Assembly (NCBI RefSeq): GCF_007828955.1
Contig: NZ_VIVR01000001.1
Location: 4,650,001 to 4,714,000 of the forward strand
Direction of reading: 5' to 3'
Source: Kitasatospora atroaurantiaca
GTDB lineage: Bacteria; Actinomycetota; Actinomycetes; Streptomycetales; Streptomycetaceae
DNA: 64,000 bases
The position numbers and the translations under genes are program-made. Shown in pieces: positions 18,848 to 26,854 of this stretch. Each line of letters opens with the position of its first letter. Position 1 is the stretch's first letter. The notes beneath the pieces are model-generated. The model was given only the letters and a program-made list of their open reading frames with translations. It ran no database searches and was not told where the DNA came from.

Positions 18848-20062
18848 CTAAGGCTGTGCGTAGCCCGACAGGAAGTCGCCGATCCGGGTGACCGCGTCGG
18901 TGATCTCCTCCGGCCGCGGCAGGGTGACCAGACGGAAGTGGTCCGGCTCGGGCCAGTTGAAGCCGGTGCCCTGGACGACCAGGATCCGCTGCGCCCGCAG
19001 CAGGTCGAGCACCATCTGGGCGTCGTCCTTGATCTTGTACACCCGCGGGTCGAGCCTCGGGAACGCGTACAGCGCGCCCTTGGGCTTCACGCAGCTGATG
19101 CCCGGGATGTCGTTCAGCAGCTGGTACGCCGCGTCGCGGGACTCCAGCAGCCGCCCGCCCGGAAGCACCAGATCCCTGATGGACTGGCGGCCGCCCAGCG
19201 CCGCCGCCACCGCGTGCTGCGCCGGCATGTTGGCGCAGAGCCGCATGCTGGCCAGCACGGTCAGCCCCTCGATGTAGCTGCCCGCCCGGTGCCGGTCGCC
19301 CGAGAGCACCATCCAGCCCGAGCGGAAGCCGGCCACCCGGTAGGACTTGGACATGCCGTTGAAGGTCACGCAGAACAGGTCCGGAGCCAGCGTCGCGAGC
19401 GGGATGTGCACCGCGTCGTCGTACAGGATCTTGTCGTAGATCTCGTCCGCGTAGATCACCAGCCTGTGCCGCCGGGCGATCTCGACGATGCCCTCCAGCA
19501 CCTCGAGCGGGTAGACCGCCCCGGTGGGGTTGTTGGGGTTGATCACCACGATCGCGCGCGTGCGGTCGGTGATCTTCGCCTCGATGTCCGCCAGGTCGGG
19601 GTACCACTCGGACTGCTCGTCGCAGCGGTAGTGCACGGCGGTGCCGCCGGCCAGGCTGACCGAGGCCGTCCAGAGCGGGTAGTCCGGCGCCGGGACGAGC
19701 ACCTCGTCGCCGTCGTCCAGCAGCGCGGTCATGGCGAGCTGGATCAGCTCGGAGACGCCGTTGCCGAGGAAGACGTCCTCGACGCTCAGCCCGTGCAGGC
19801 CGCGCTCCTCGTAGTGCATGACCACGGCGCGGCGGGCGGACAGCAGGCCCTTCGAGTCCCCGTACCCGTGCGCGCTGGAGAGGTTCTTCAGGATGTCCTG
19901 GAGGATCTCCGGGGGCGCCTCGAAGCCGAAGACGGCCGGGTTGCCGGTGTTCAGCTTGAGGATGCGATGCCCCTGGTCCTCCAGTCGCATCGCCTCGTCG
20001 AGCACCGGGCCGCGGATGTCGTAACAGACATTGGCGAGCTTGCTGGACTGGATGACCTGCAT
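18848..20062 (-). CDS. Pyridoxal phosphate aminotransferase, AlaA-like
   Basis: Class I/II aminotransferase of 404 residues closely resembling the glutamate-pyruvate transaminase AlaA. The N-terminal block is QSSKLANVCYDIRGPVLDEA. The PLP-phosphate region includes LGNGVSELIQLAMTALL. VVINPNNPTGAVYP carries the cofactor-binding Asn, and the Schiff-base Lys lies in GMSKSYRVAGFRSGWMV (about 240). The C-terminal substrate Arg is in HFRLVTLPRPEEI. It likely makes alanine from pyruvate; some homologues act in ectoine or antibiotic precursor supply. ATG 20062 is the natural start. Confidence 0.88.
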   Translation of the reverse strand: MQVIQSSKLANVCYDIRGPVLDEAMRLEDQGHRILKLNTGNPAVFGFEAPPEILQDILKNLSSAHGYGDSKGLLSARRAVVMHYEERGLHGLSVEDVFLGNGVSELIQLAMTALLDDGDEVLVPAPDYPLWTASVSLAGGTAVHYRCDEQSEWYPDLADIEAKITDRTRAIVVINPNNPTGAVYPLEVLEGIVEIARRHRLVIYADEIYDKILYDDAVHIPLATLAPDLFCVTFNGMSKSYRVAGFRSGWMVLSGDRHRAGSYIEGLTVLASMRLCANMPAQHAVAAALGGRQSIRDLVLPGGRLLESRDAAYQLLNDIPGISCVKPKGALYAFPRLDPRVYKIKDDAQMVLDLLRAQRILVVQGTGFNWPEPDHFRLVTLPRPEEITDAVTRIGDFLSGYAQP

Positions 20063-20163
20063 GCCTGACTACTTTACGGCGCTGTTACGCAGATCATCAC
20101 GTGCTCTTGGACACAGGTCACCCGCGTCCTAGGCTCGAGCGGACCGTGAACGGAGGGGGCGTG

Positions 20164-20787
20164 GTGATCGGACTGCTGGCCGGGGCGGCGACGGGGCTGG
20201 CGGCCGCGCCGCTGTTGCGGGCGGCCGTGGTGCGGTACGCGGTGCCGTACGGCGAGCCGCCCGGAACGGGACCGGGGCAGGGCCTGGGCCCGGTCGCCCT
20301 GGTCGCCGCGGGCACGGGCGCGGCACTCGGCTCGGCGGCGCACTGGCCGCTGGTGACGGTGCTCGGCTGGGTCGGGCTGTTCGGCGTGGTGCTGGCCTTC
20401 GTCGACGCGGCGGTCTTCCGGCTGCCGGACGCGCTCACCCTGCCGCTCGGCCTGGGCACCGCGGCCCTGCTCCTGCTGGCGGAGCACCGAGGCGAGGTCC
20501 TCCTGCGCTGCCTCTACGCAGCCCTGGTCCTGGGCGCGGTCTACGGCGGACTCGCCCTGGTGGCCCCGATGGGTCTCGGCGACGTCAAACTGGCGCCGAC
20601 GCTCGGAGCGGTGCTCGGCTGGTACGGCTGGGCCGCGGTGCTGTCCGGCTTCTTCCTGGGCTTCCTGCTGGCCGGCCTCTGGGGAGGCTTCCAGCTGCTG
20701 ACCCGCCGGACCGCGCGCGGAGGCGAGCTGCCCTTCGGCCCGTGGATGCTGCTGGGCGCACTGCTCGCGGTGCTCGCGGCCGGGTAG
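20164..20787 (+). CDS. Type IV prepilin peptidase (A24), catalytic domain only
   Basis: An integral membrane aspartyl protease that cleaves class III signals of pilin-like proteins. The two catalytic aspartates are in FVDAAVFRLPDALT (about residue 80) and GLGDVKLAPTLG (about residue 138), the A24 GxGDxKL motif. About 207 residues with 6-7 hydrophobic helices. The cytoplasmic methyltransferase domain of PilD-type enzymes is absent, as in Tad/Flp-type peptidases. The open frame reaches back to 20101, but GGAGG at 20152 favours GTG 20164. TAGGCT at about 20130 is a likely -10. No pilus genes are adjacent. Confidence 0.85.
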   Translation: MIGLLAGAATGLAAAPLLRAAVVRYAVPYGEPPGTGPGQGLGPVALVAAGTGAALGSAAHWPLVTVLGWVGLFGVVLAFVDAAVFRLPDALTLPLGLGTAALLLLAEHRGEVLLRCLYAALVLGAVYGGLALVAPMGLGDVKLAPTLGAVLGWYGWAAVLSGFFLGFLLAGLWGGFQLLTRRTARGGELPFGPWMLLGALLAVLAAG

Positions 20788-20791
20788 GTGG

Positions 20792-20831
20792 ACGAGGCCC
20801 GCCGTACCCCAGACGGTATGGCGGGCCTCGT
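20792..20831. terminator. Terminator between prepilin peptidase and chitinase
   Basis: A 17-bp stem (20792-20808 with 20815-20831), broken only by one G-U pair, with a 6-nt loop, between convergent genes. Confidence 0.8.
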
Positions 20832-20874
20832 GTGCTGCACCTTCCCCGCCTCAAGGGGAGGTGCTGTCAGGGGG

Positions 20875-22455
20875 TCACGGCATCGCGTGGACGTGGGCGC
20901 CGACGTTGTTGGAGAAGTCGTTGGCGTTGGCCGCGTCCCAGTTGGTCGACCAGGTCATCGCGCCGCGGATGGTCGGCCACTTGGCCGGCGGGACGAAGGT
21001 GCCGCAGTGGGTGCCGGTGGCCAGGCAGTCCAGCGCGTTGTTGACGACCGTCGGGGAGACGTAGCCGCTGCCCGCGCCCCTGGTGGAGGCCGGGACGCCG
21101 ATGCCGACCTGGTCGGGGCGCAGGCCGCCCTGGATGTGGGTGCAGACCTGGCTGGTGATGAAGTCGATGGTGCCCTGCGAGTAGACGTTGCCGTCGCAGC
21201 CGTTCATCGAACCCGAGTTGTAGAACTGGGTGTTGACGACGGTCAGGATGTCCTTGGTGTTGAGCGCCAGCTGGAAGTACGCACCGGAGGTGTTGTACAT
21301 CCCGATGGTCTCGGGAGCCATGGTCAGGACGAAGCCCGAGCCGACCTTGCTCTGCAGGGTGTGCAGCGACTGCGCCATGTACGTCGCGTCGACGCCGTTC
21401 TCCAGGTCGATGTCGACACCGTCGAAGCCGTACTGCTGGATCAGCGCGTAGGCGCTGTTCGCGAAGTTGGCGGCGGCGGTGGCATTGGCCACGCTGATCG
21501 CGCCGTTCTGGCCGCCGACGGAGAGGACGACCTTCTTGCCGGCCGCGTGCTTGGTGGCGATGTCCGCCTTGAAGTCGGCGTCGGTGTAGCCGCCGAGAGC
21601 GGTCGAGAGCTTCGGGTCGAGCGTGAAGGTGATGCCGCCGGGCTTGCCGGCGTCGGCGTCGGCGAAGGAGACCGCGATGATGTCGTACGCGCTCTGGACG
21701 TCCTTGAGCTTCTGGACGGTGGCGCCGTTGTCGAAGTTCTGCCAGTAGCCGGTCAGGACGTGCTTCGGCAGACCGGTGGCCGGCGGGGTGGTGGTGGGGG
21801 TCGACGTCGGGGTGCTGGTGGGCGTCGAGGTGGGGGTGGCCGTCGGCGTCGGCGTGGCGGTCGGGGTGGCCGTGGGTGTGGCGGTCGGCGTGGCCGTCGG
21901 GGTCGGCGAGGCGGTGCCCGCCGGGCCGGTGAGGGTGATGTCGTCCGCGTTGTAGGCGCCCTGGCCGTACCAGCCGTGCACATAGAGGGTGACGCTGGTG
22001 GTGCTCGCACCCGTGGTGAAGGTGGTGCTGAGCTGGTTCCAGGAGGTCTGGCTCGACCAGGTGCTCGGGTCGGTCCCGCCGGTGCCGCTCGCGCCCAGGT
22101 AGACGTACGGGCCCTGGACCCAACCGCTCAGCGTGTAGCTGGTGTTGGGCAGCACGCTGACGGTCTGCTGACACTGCGCGGTGTCCGAGCTGCTCGGGGC
22201 GGCGCTCAGCGCGTACGAGCCCGCGTGCTTGGGGGACGCGACCGCGCTCGCGGCACCGACGCAGCTCCAGCCGGAGAGGTTCCCGGCCTCGAAGCCGCCG
22301 TTGTTCACCAGGTTGCCCACCGCCGCGTTGGCGCCGCCCGCGAAGAGGGCCAGGCCGGTGCCGGCCAGGGCGAGGGCGGTGGTGCCGGCCGCGAGGACGG
22401 CGGGGACGGTGCTTCGCCGGCGCCGGTGGGACGGCTGCTGCAGCGTACGGGCCAT
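20875..22455 (-). CDS. Secreted family 18 chitinase with carbohydrate-binding module
   Basis: 526 residues. A signal peptide with an Arg-rich start (about 1-44, HRRRRSTVPAVLAAGTTALALAG... ending GGANA) precedes a jelly-roll carbohydrate-binding module (about 45-170, NLVNNGGFEAGNLSGW...YNADDITLTGP). A Pro/Thr linker of repeated TPTA and TPTS units (about 173-222) leads to a GH18 catalytic domain with the DGVDIDLE signature (DxxDxDxE, catalytic Glu). It hydrolyses chitin outside the cell. A near-consensus DasR site lies 136 bp upstream of the start codon, between promoter elements, so induction by chito-oligosaccharides or GlcNAc is likely. Confidence 0.94.
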   Translation of the reverse strand: MARTLQQPSHRRRRSTVPAVLAAGTTALALAGTGLALFAGGANAAVGNLVNNGGFEAGNLSGWSCVGAASAVASPKHAGSYALSAAPSSSDTAQCQQTVSVLPNTSYTLSGWVQGPYVYLGASGTGGTDPSTWSSQTSWNQLSTTFTTGASTTSVTLYVHGWYGQGAYNADDITLTGPAGTASPTPTATPTATPTATPTATPTPTATPTSTPTSTPTSTPTTTPPATGLPKHVLTGYWQNFDNGATVQKLKDVQSAYDIIAVSFADADAGKPGGITFTLDPKLSTALGGYTDADFKADIATKHAAGKKVVLSVGGQNGAISVANATAAANFANSAYALIQQYGFDGVDIDLENGVDATYMAQSLHTLQSKVGSGFVLTMAPETIGMYNTSGAYFQLALNTKDILTVVNTQFYNSGSMNGCDGNVYSQGTIDFITSQVCTHIQGGLRPDQVGIGVPASTRGAGSGYVSPTVVNNALDCLATGTHCGTFVPPAKWPTIRGAMTWSTNWDAANANDFSNNVGAHVHAMP

Positions 22456-22590
22456 GGATGCGCTCCTGTGGGGAGGAGGGAGGAGCCGCCGCGGTGGGGG
22501 TCACGGCGGCTCCGCGTGGGGGAGGGGAGGTCCGCAGTGGTGCTTCGGGGACGGGCGGCCCGGGGTGCCGCGCTGCCCTCGGTCACAAGC

Positions 22591-22602
22591 TGGACTAGAC
22601 CA
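22591..22602 (-). promoter_or_regulatory. DasR-responsive element of the chitinase promoter
   Basis: On the gene strand this reads TGGTCTAGTCCA, one base different from the core TGGTCTAGACCA of the DasR consensus. TTGACG, a -35 element, lies just upstream on the same strand (22611-22616), so the site sits within the promoter. DasR is the GntR-family repressor of chitin and GlcNAc genes in streptomycetes. The rest of 22456-22827 holds this promoter on one strand and, on the other, the uppS promoter (TAGGCT at 22771-22776). Confidence 0.75.
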
Positions 22603-22827
22603 ATAGGGGTCGTCAAGCACCCGGAGCCCCGCTTACGGGTCATTTAAGGAAGCGGTGACCGTTCCGTGTCCGAGCCGTCGTGACGTGACCACCCGTGGTC
22701 GACCGGTGCCCTGAGGTGACTGTGACAGCTTCGGTACCTGCGGCTTTACTGCGGCGGACCGCGCCGGAGGTAGGCTGCGCGAGGGTATTTCGCACCCGGG
22801 GGACCGAGCACGGAGGGGCCGAACGTC

Positions 22828-23622
22828 ATGGGTCTGCGCGATGTCGTCGAGGGCACGCCGGGTCTGCGTACCCTGCTGGACAAGGCCTACCGGCTCTACG
22901 GCCGCCGGGTCGAGGTCCACCTGGCCAACACCCCGCACCACATCGGCGTGATCCTGGACGGCAACCGCCGCTGGGCCAAGGCCACCGGCGGCACCACCGC
23001 CTACGGGCACCAGCGCGGCGCGGACAAGATCAGCGAGTTCCTGGGCTGGTGCGACGAGACGCACGTCCAGGTGGTCACCCTCTGGATGCTCTCCACCGAC
23101 AACCTCTCCCGGCCGGCCGAGGAGCTCGTGCCGCTGCTGGGGATCATCGAGGACACCGTCCGCGGCCTCGCCGAGACCCGCCGCTGGAAGGTCCACCCGG
23201 TGGGCGCGCTCGACCTGCTGCCGCAGCAGACCGCCGATGTGCTCAAGGAGGCCGCGCAGGCCACCGCCCACATCCAGGGCGTCACGGTGAACGTCGCCGT
23301 CGGCTACGGCGGCCGGCACGAGATCGCCGACGCCGTCCGCTCCCTCCTCCAGGAGCACGCCGGCCGGGGCACCTCGATCGAGGAGCTCGCCGAGATCCTC
23401 GACGTCGAGCACATCGCCGAACACCTGTACACCAAGGGCCAGCCCGACCCCGACCTGGTGATCCGCACCTCGGGCGAGCAGCGCCTCTCGGGCTTCCTCC
23501 TCTGGCAGAGCGCCCACAGCGAGTTCTACTTCTGCGAGGCCTACTGGCCGGCCTTCCGCAAGGTCGACTTCCTGCGGGCGCTGCGCGACTACCAGCTGCG
23601 CAACCGCCGTCTGGGGCTCTGA
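22828..23622 (+). CDS. uppS: Isoprenyl (cis-prenyl) transferase, UppS/Z-FPP synthase family
   Basis: Condenses isopentenyl diphosphate in cis onto an allylic diphosphate, giving undecaprenyl-type carrier lipid for cell-wall synthesis or a short cis product. 264 residues. Motifs: GVILDGNRRWAK (catalytic Asp, about 41-52), HQRGADKISEFLGWCDE, VTLWMLSTDNLSRP, VGYGGRHEIADAV, DLVIRTSGEQRLSGFLLWQSAHSEFYF (signature near 210-235). Streptomycetes carry two such genes; this one resembles the shorter-chain paralogue, but product length cannot be read from sequence. Its last 95 bases are duplicated 174 bp downstream, in the same frame. Confidence 0.9.
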   Translation: MGLRDVVEGTPGLRTLLDKAYRLYGRRVEVHLANTPHHIGVILDGNRRWAKATGGTTAYGHQRGADKISEFLGWCDETHVQVVTLWMLSTDNLSRPAEELVPLLGIIEDTVRGLAETRRWKVHPVGALDLLPQQTADVLKEAAQATAHIQGVTVNVAVGYGGRHEIADAVRSLLQEHAGRGTSIEELAEILDVEHIAEHLYTKGQPDPDLVIRTSGEQRLSGFLLWQSAHSEFYFCEAYWPAFRKVDFLRALRDYQLRNRRLGL

Positions 23623-24030
23623 CGGTCGGCTTCCTGGGTCGGCTCGCCCCGGCGGGGGTTGGCTGGGGGTGCGGGGGTCGTCCCCCGCAGTGAAGCTGCC
23701 TGCTTCTGCGAGGCCTACTGGCCGGCCTTCCGCAAGGTCGACTTCCTGCGGGCGCTGCGCGACTACCAGCTGCGCCACCGCCGCCTGGGGCTCTGACACG
23801 CGGGCCCTGGGTCGGCTCTCCCGGCAAGGTCGGGCCTCTGACGCTCGGGTCGTTCGGGCCCTGACGGTCTTGCAGGTAAACGTTCTCCAACAATGATCCG
23901 TCAGTTCGTTCTGACGGGTATGCACCACGGGTCGCCTGGGAATACCCCAGTCAGACCGGTATCCCGGCCACCGGGGTCGCGGGGACCGGTATGCCGCGGG
24001 TGACGCAGGGTCATCCGCTCTGGAGGCCTA
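23623..24030 (+). other. Gene-free interval between uppS and phoH
   Basis: Its first half carries the duplicated uppS tail (23703-23818). The second half contains a hairpin CCGTCAG/CTGACGG (23898-23917) and two direct copies of GACCGGTAT (23954-23962 and 23984-23992). GGAGG at 24022 serves the next gene. No other coding region is supported. Confidence 0.6.
23703..23818 (+). pseudogene. Duplicated 3' fragment of uppS
   Basis: Bases 23703-23797 repeat 23529-23623, the last 31 codons plus stop of uppS, with only two substitutions. A further 13-base match (CCTGGGTCGGCTC) follows with one base of slippage. The offset is 174 bp, exactly 58 codons, and the frame between the two stop codons (TGA 23620-23622 and TGA 23794-23796) is entirely open. 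It has no start codon of its own with a ribosome-binding site, so it is most simply a remnant of a tandem duplication. Confidence 0.85.
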
Positions 24031-25362
24031 GTGGTCAGTACCAAGAGCCGCCGGACACCAGACCGGCGCACGTACGTTCTCGACACCAGCGTGCTCCTGG
24101 CAGACCCCCTCGCCATGACGCGCTTCGAGGAGCACGAGGTCGTCCTCCCGGTGGTGGTGGTCACCGAGTTGGAGGCCAAGCGGCACCATCCGGAGTTGGG
24201 CTACTTCGCCCGCCAGGCACTGCGCCTGCTGGACGACTACCGGATCAGGCACGGACGGCTCGATGAGCCGATCCCGGTCGGGGAGGTCGGCGGCAGCATC
24301 CGGGTCGAGCTCAACCACTCCGACACCTCGGTCCTTCCGGCCGGCTACCGGGTCGGAGGCGAGGCGGACACCCGCATCCTGGCGGTCGCCCGCAACCTGC
24401 AGGCGGAGGGGTACGACGTCACCGTCGTCTCCAAGGACCTGCCGATGCGGATCAAGGCCAGCTCGGTGGGCCTGCTGGCGGAGGAGTACCGGGCCGAGCT
24501 CGCGATCACCTCCGGCTGGACGGGCATGTCCGAACTGCACGTCTCCGGCGACCAGGTGGACGCGCTCTTCGGAGCCGGCCACGACGCCGCCGTCGAGGTG
24601 GACGGCGCGGAGGAGCTGCCGGTCCACACCGGGCTGGTGCTCACCTCCGAGCGCGGCCGGGCGCTCGGCCGGGTGTCCGGCGACGGCCGGGTCCGGCTGG
24701 TGCGCGGCGACCGGGAGGCGTTCGGCCTGCGCGGCCGCAGCGCCGAGCAGCGCGTGGCGCTGGATCTGCTGCTCGACCCCGAGGTCGGCATCGTCTCGAT
24801 GGGCGGCCGGGCGGGCACCGGCAAGTCCGCGCTGGCGCTCTGCGCCGGACTGGAGGCCGTGCTGGAGCGGCAGCAGCACCGCAAGGTGATGGTCTTCCGC
24901 CCGCTGTACGCGGTCGGTGGCCAGGAGTTGGGGTACCTGCCCGGCTCCGAGGCGGAGAAGATGGGCCCCTGGGCGCAGGCGGTCTTCGACACCCTCTCCG
25001 CCGTCACCACCCCGGACGTGATCGAGGAGGTGCTCTCCCGCGGGATGCTGGAGGTCCTGCCGCTCACCCACATCCGCGGGCGCTCGCTGCACGACGCCTT
25101 CGTGATCGTGGACGAGGCGCAGTCCCTGGAGCGGAACGTGCTGCTCACCGTGCTGTCCCGGATCGGCCAGGGCTCGCGGGTGGTGCTCACCCACGACGTG
25201 GCCCAGCGGGACAACCTGAGGGTGGGTCGGTACGACGGCGTGGTCGCGGTGGTGGAGAAGTTGAAGGGACACCCGCTGTTCGCCCACATCACCCTGACCC
25301 GCTCCGAGCGCTCGCCGATCGCCGCGCTGGTCACGGAGATGCTGGAGGACATCCAGCCCTGA
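24031..25362 (+). CDS. PhoH2-type PIN domain plus PhoH ATPase
   Basis: 443 residues combining an N-terminal PIN-like ribonuclease domain (about 14-150: YVLDTSVLLADP, VVVVTELEAKRHHPELG, DTRILAVARN, VTVVSKDLPMRIKA) with a C-terminal PhoH ATPase. The latter has Walker A GRAGTGKSALALCAG about 255 and Walker B DAFVIVDEAQSLERNVLLTVLSRIGQGSRVVLTHD about 355-390. PhoH2 proteins are ATP-dependent RNA helicase/RNases, in mycobacteria linked to a small upstream antitoxin-like gene. None is apparent here. GTG 24031 has GGAGG four bases upstream. Confidence 0.92.
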   Translation: MVSTKSRRTPDRRTYVLDTSVLLADPLAMTRFEEHEVVLPVVVVTELEAKRHHPELGYFARQALRLLDDYRIRHGRLDEPIPVGEVGGSIRVELNHSDTSVLPAGYRVGGEADTRILAVARNLQAEGYDVTVVSKDLPMRIKASSVGLLAEEYRAELAITSGWTGMSELHVSGDQVDALFGAGHDAAVEVDGAEELPVHTGLVLTSERGRALGRVSGDGRVRLVRGDREAFGLRGRSAEQRVALDLLLDPEVGIVSMGGRAGTGKSALALCAGLEAVLERQQHRKVMVFRPLYAVGGQELGYLPGSEAEKMGPWAQAVFDTLSAVTTPDVIEEVLSRGMLEVLPLTHIRGRSLHDAFVIVDEAQSLERNVLLTVLSRIGQGSRVVLTHDVAQRDNLRVGRYDGVVAVVEKLKGHPLFAHITLTRSERSPIAALVTEMLEDIQP

Positions 25363-25773
25363 GAATGAACCGGGGCAAATCGCCCTAAAAAGCCGTCAAG
25401 GAGCCTGCCGTATAGCGGCAGGCTCCTTGTCTGTCATCACATCTGACTGTCTCTTCTCCGCCGGACCTCCAAACGCCCAGCTCGCGAAGATTGTGAGATG
25501 CGCCACGCAACCGGGAATTGCGTAGACACGTCCCGGTGCGGCATGGTGAGGGTTCTGTCAGGCCCCGCGTACGACAATCACGCCCGGCAACTCCGGTTGA
25601 CGGGCCGACAACTGAAGAACGATTCGTACGCCGCCCGATTCAAACGCCGTTCCGACTCACCTCGGTCCTGCGCCGGGCCAGCGCCTCCCGTGACCATGTA
25701 CCGACGGAGGCCAGTGCCAAGGGGCATGTTGCGTCCGGACGGTCACGCGTGGGCGATGCTGGAAGGAAACCAT
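25363..25773 (+). other. Intergenic region and long leader before the transglycosylase gene
   Basis: Contains the phoH terminator (25397-25429) and then about 340 bases of less GC-extreme sequence before GGAAGGAAA at 25761. Cell-wall hydrolase genes of this kind in streptomycetes can carry c-di-AMP riboswitches. I looked for the conserved core of that riboswitch and could not recognise it here. A regulatory leader is possible but not shown. Confidence 0.4.
25397..25429 (+). terminator. Terminator of phoH
   Basis: A perfect 14-bp stem, CAAGGAGCCTGCCG (25397-25410) with CGGCAGGCTCCTTG (25416-25429), 5-nt loop, followed by TCTGTC. Confidence 0.85.
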
Positions 25774-26454
25774 GTGACTCGGATCTCGGTCCGGGGAGTT
25801 GCTGTGGCCTCCGCCACCGCGGTCACCGCTGTCGGTGCCGTCGTGGGTGTGGCCTCGGGCAGCGAGGGCACCAACACCCAGACGGTCGACGTCGCAGGCG
25901 CCACCCTGCTCGCCGAACTCCCGACGGGCGGCCACGCGCAGACCATCAGCGACAACTTCAGGCATCAGGCCACCGCTCAGCAGGCCTCCGCCGACGCGGC
26001 CGCCAAGAAGGCCGCCGAGGAGGCAGCGCGCCAGAAGGCCGCTGCCGACGCGCAGGCCAAGGCGGACGCGGAGAAGGCGGCCAAGGCCGCCGAGGAGAAG
26101 CGGAAGGCCGACGAGGAGGCCGCGAACCGCGCCAAGGCGCGTTCCGTGCTCGCCGCCGTCAGCCCGGGCTCGGTCCAGGAGATGGCTCTCCAGATCATCG
26201 GCGACGACGCCCAGTTCCAGTGCTTCAGCCAGATCGTGAAGCGCGAGAGCGGCTGGGACTACACCGCCACCAACGCGAGCTCCGGCGCGTACGGTCTGGT
26301 GCAGGCGCTGCCCGGCTCCAAGATGGCCTCGGTCGGCGCCGACTGGCGGACCAACCCCGCGACGCAGATAAAGTGGGGCCTGAACTACATGAACAGCCGC
26401 TACGGCAGCCCGTGCGGCGCGTGGTCCTTCTGGCAGTCGCACCACTGGTACTAG
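25774..26454 (+). CDS. Secreted lytic transglycosylase (SLT-like) with coiled coil
   Basis: 226 residues from GTG 25774, which has GGAAGGAAA at the right distance; the ATG at 25756 would overlap that site. An N-terminal signal peptide (SVRGVAVASATAVTAVGAVVGVASG) precedes a long Ala/Lys/Glu-rich coiled coil (about 65-125, AAAKKAAEEAARQKAAADAQ...). A C-terminal SLT-type domain has the catalytic Glu in IVKRESGWDY and the SSGAYGLVQALPGSKM block, ending at WQSHHWY. It cleaves or remodels peptidoglycan outside the membrane. A UUCG-loop terminator follows. Confidence 0.88.
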   Translation: MTRISVRGVAVASATAVTAVGAVVGVASGSEGTNTQTVDVAGATLLAELPTGGHAQTISDNFRHQATAQQASADAAAKKAAEEAARQKAAADAQAKADAEKAAKAAEEKRKADEEAANRAKARSVLAAVSPGSVQEMALQIIGDDAQFQCFSQIVKRESGWDYTATNASSGAYGLVQALPGSKMASVGADWRTNPATQIKWGLNYMNSRYGSPCGAWSFWQSHHWY

Positions 26455-26854
26455 AGACCGGTAGCTCGAGACTGCACGCGAGAGGCCCCCGACTTCGGTC
26501 GGGGGCCTCTCTGCTGTCCAGCTAAGGGCGGGCCGCGCCGCCCGGGCTGCGCTGACCAGTGCGCCTGCGGGCGGTGCGGTCCTGGGTGCGGACGCGGGGC
26601 GCCGGAGAGGGTCCTGGTTGCTCCGGCACCGGCCGGTCCGCCGACAGTTGGTCCGTGATATCTGGCCCCTCCCCCTCGACCTGCTGTCTGAAACCAACGT
26701 GTTCATGCCGATTCATCCGTTTCGTCCGAGAGCCTGCCTGCCGATTCGCCGCACCAGCTGACGGGCCCGCCGGAATCCGGCGCGGGCGGACGGGTAGCGT
26801 CGTCCCCGACGGCCGTGGTGGGACCCCACGGCACAGCAGCCGAGCGGGGAGCGG
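26455..26854 (+). other. Gene-free interval before the AI-2E family gene
   Basis: Holds the transglycosylase terminator and then about 340 bases. A 64-codon minus-strand frame (26522-26716) starts at an ATG with no convincing ribosome-binding site and has low-complexity content, so I do not call it. TAGCGT near 26796 may be the -10 element of the next gene. Confidence 0.45.
26480..26511 (+). terminator. Terminator with UUCG tetraloop
   Basis: A perfect 14-bp stem GAGAGGCCCCCGAC (26480-26493) with GTCGGGGGCCTCTC (26498-26511) closed by TTCG, an exceptionally stable hairpin. Confidence 0.88.

Noticed and set aside
23898..23917. tRNA or small structured RNA downstream of uppS
   Set aside because: Only a single 7-bp hairpin is present; no cloverleaf or anticodon arm could be built.
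25440..25773. Possible c-di-AMP riboswitch in the leader of the transglycosylase gene
   Set aside because: Gene type and leader length fit, but I could not find the conserved core elements of that riboswitch by eye.
26522..26716. Minus-strand 64-codon frame
   Set aside because: No convincing ribosome-binding site and low-complexity content after residue 30; it overlaps another open frame equally lacking support.
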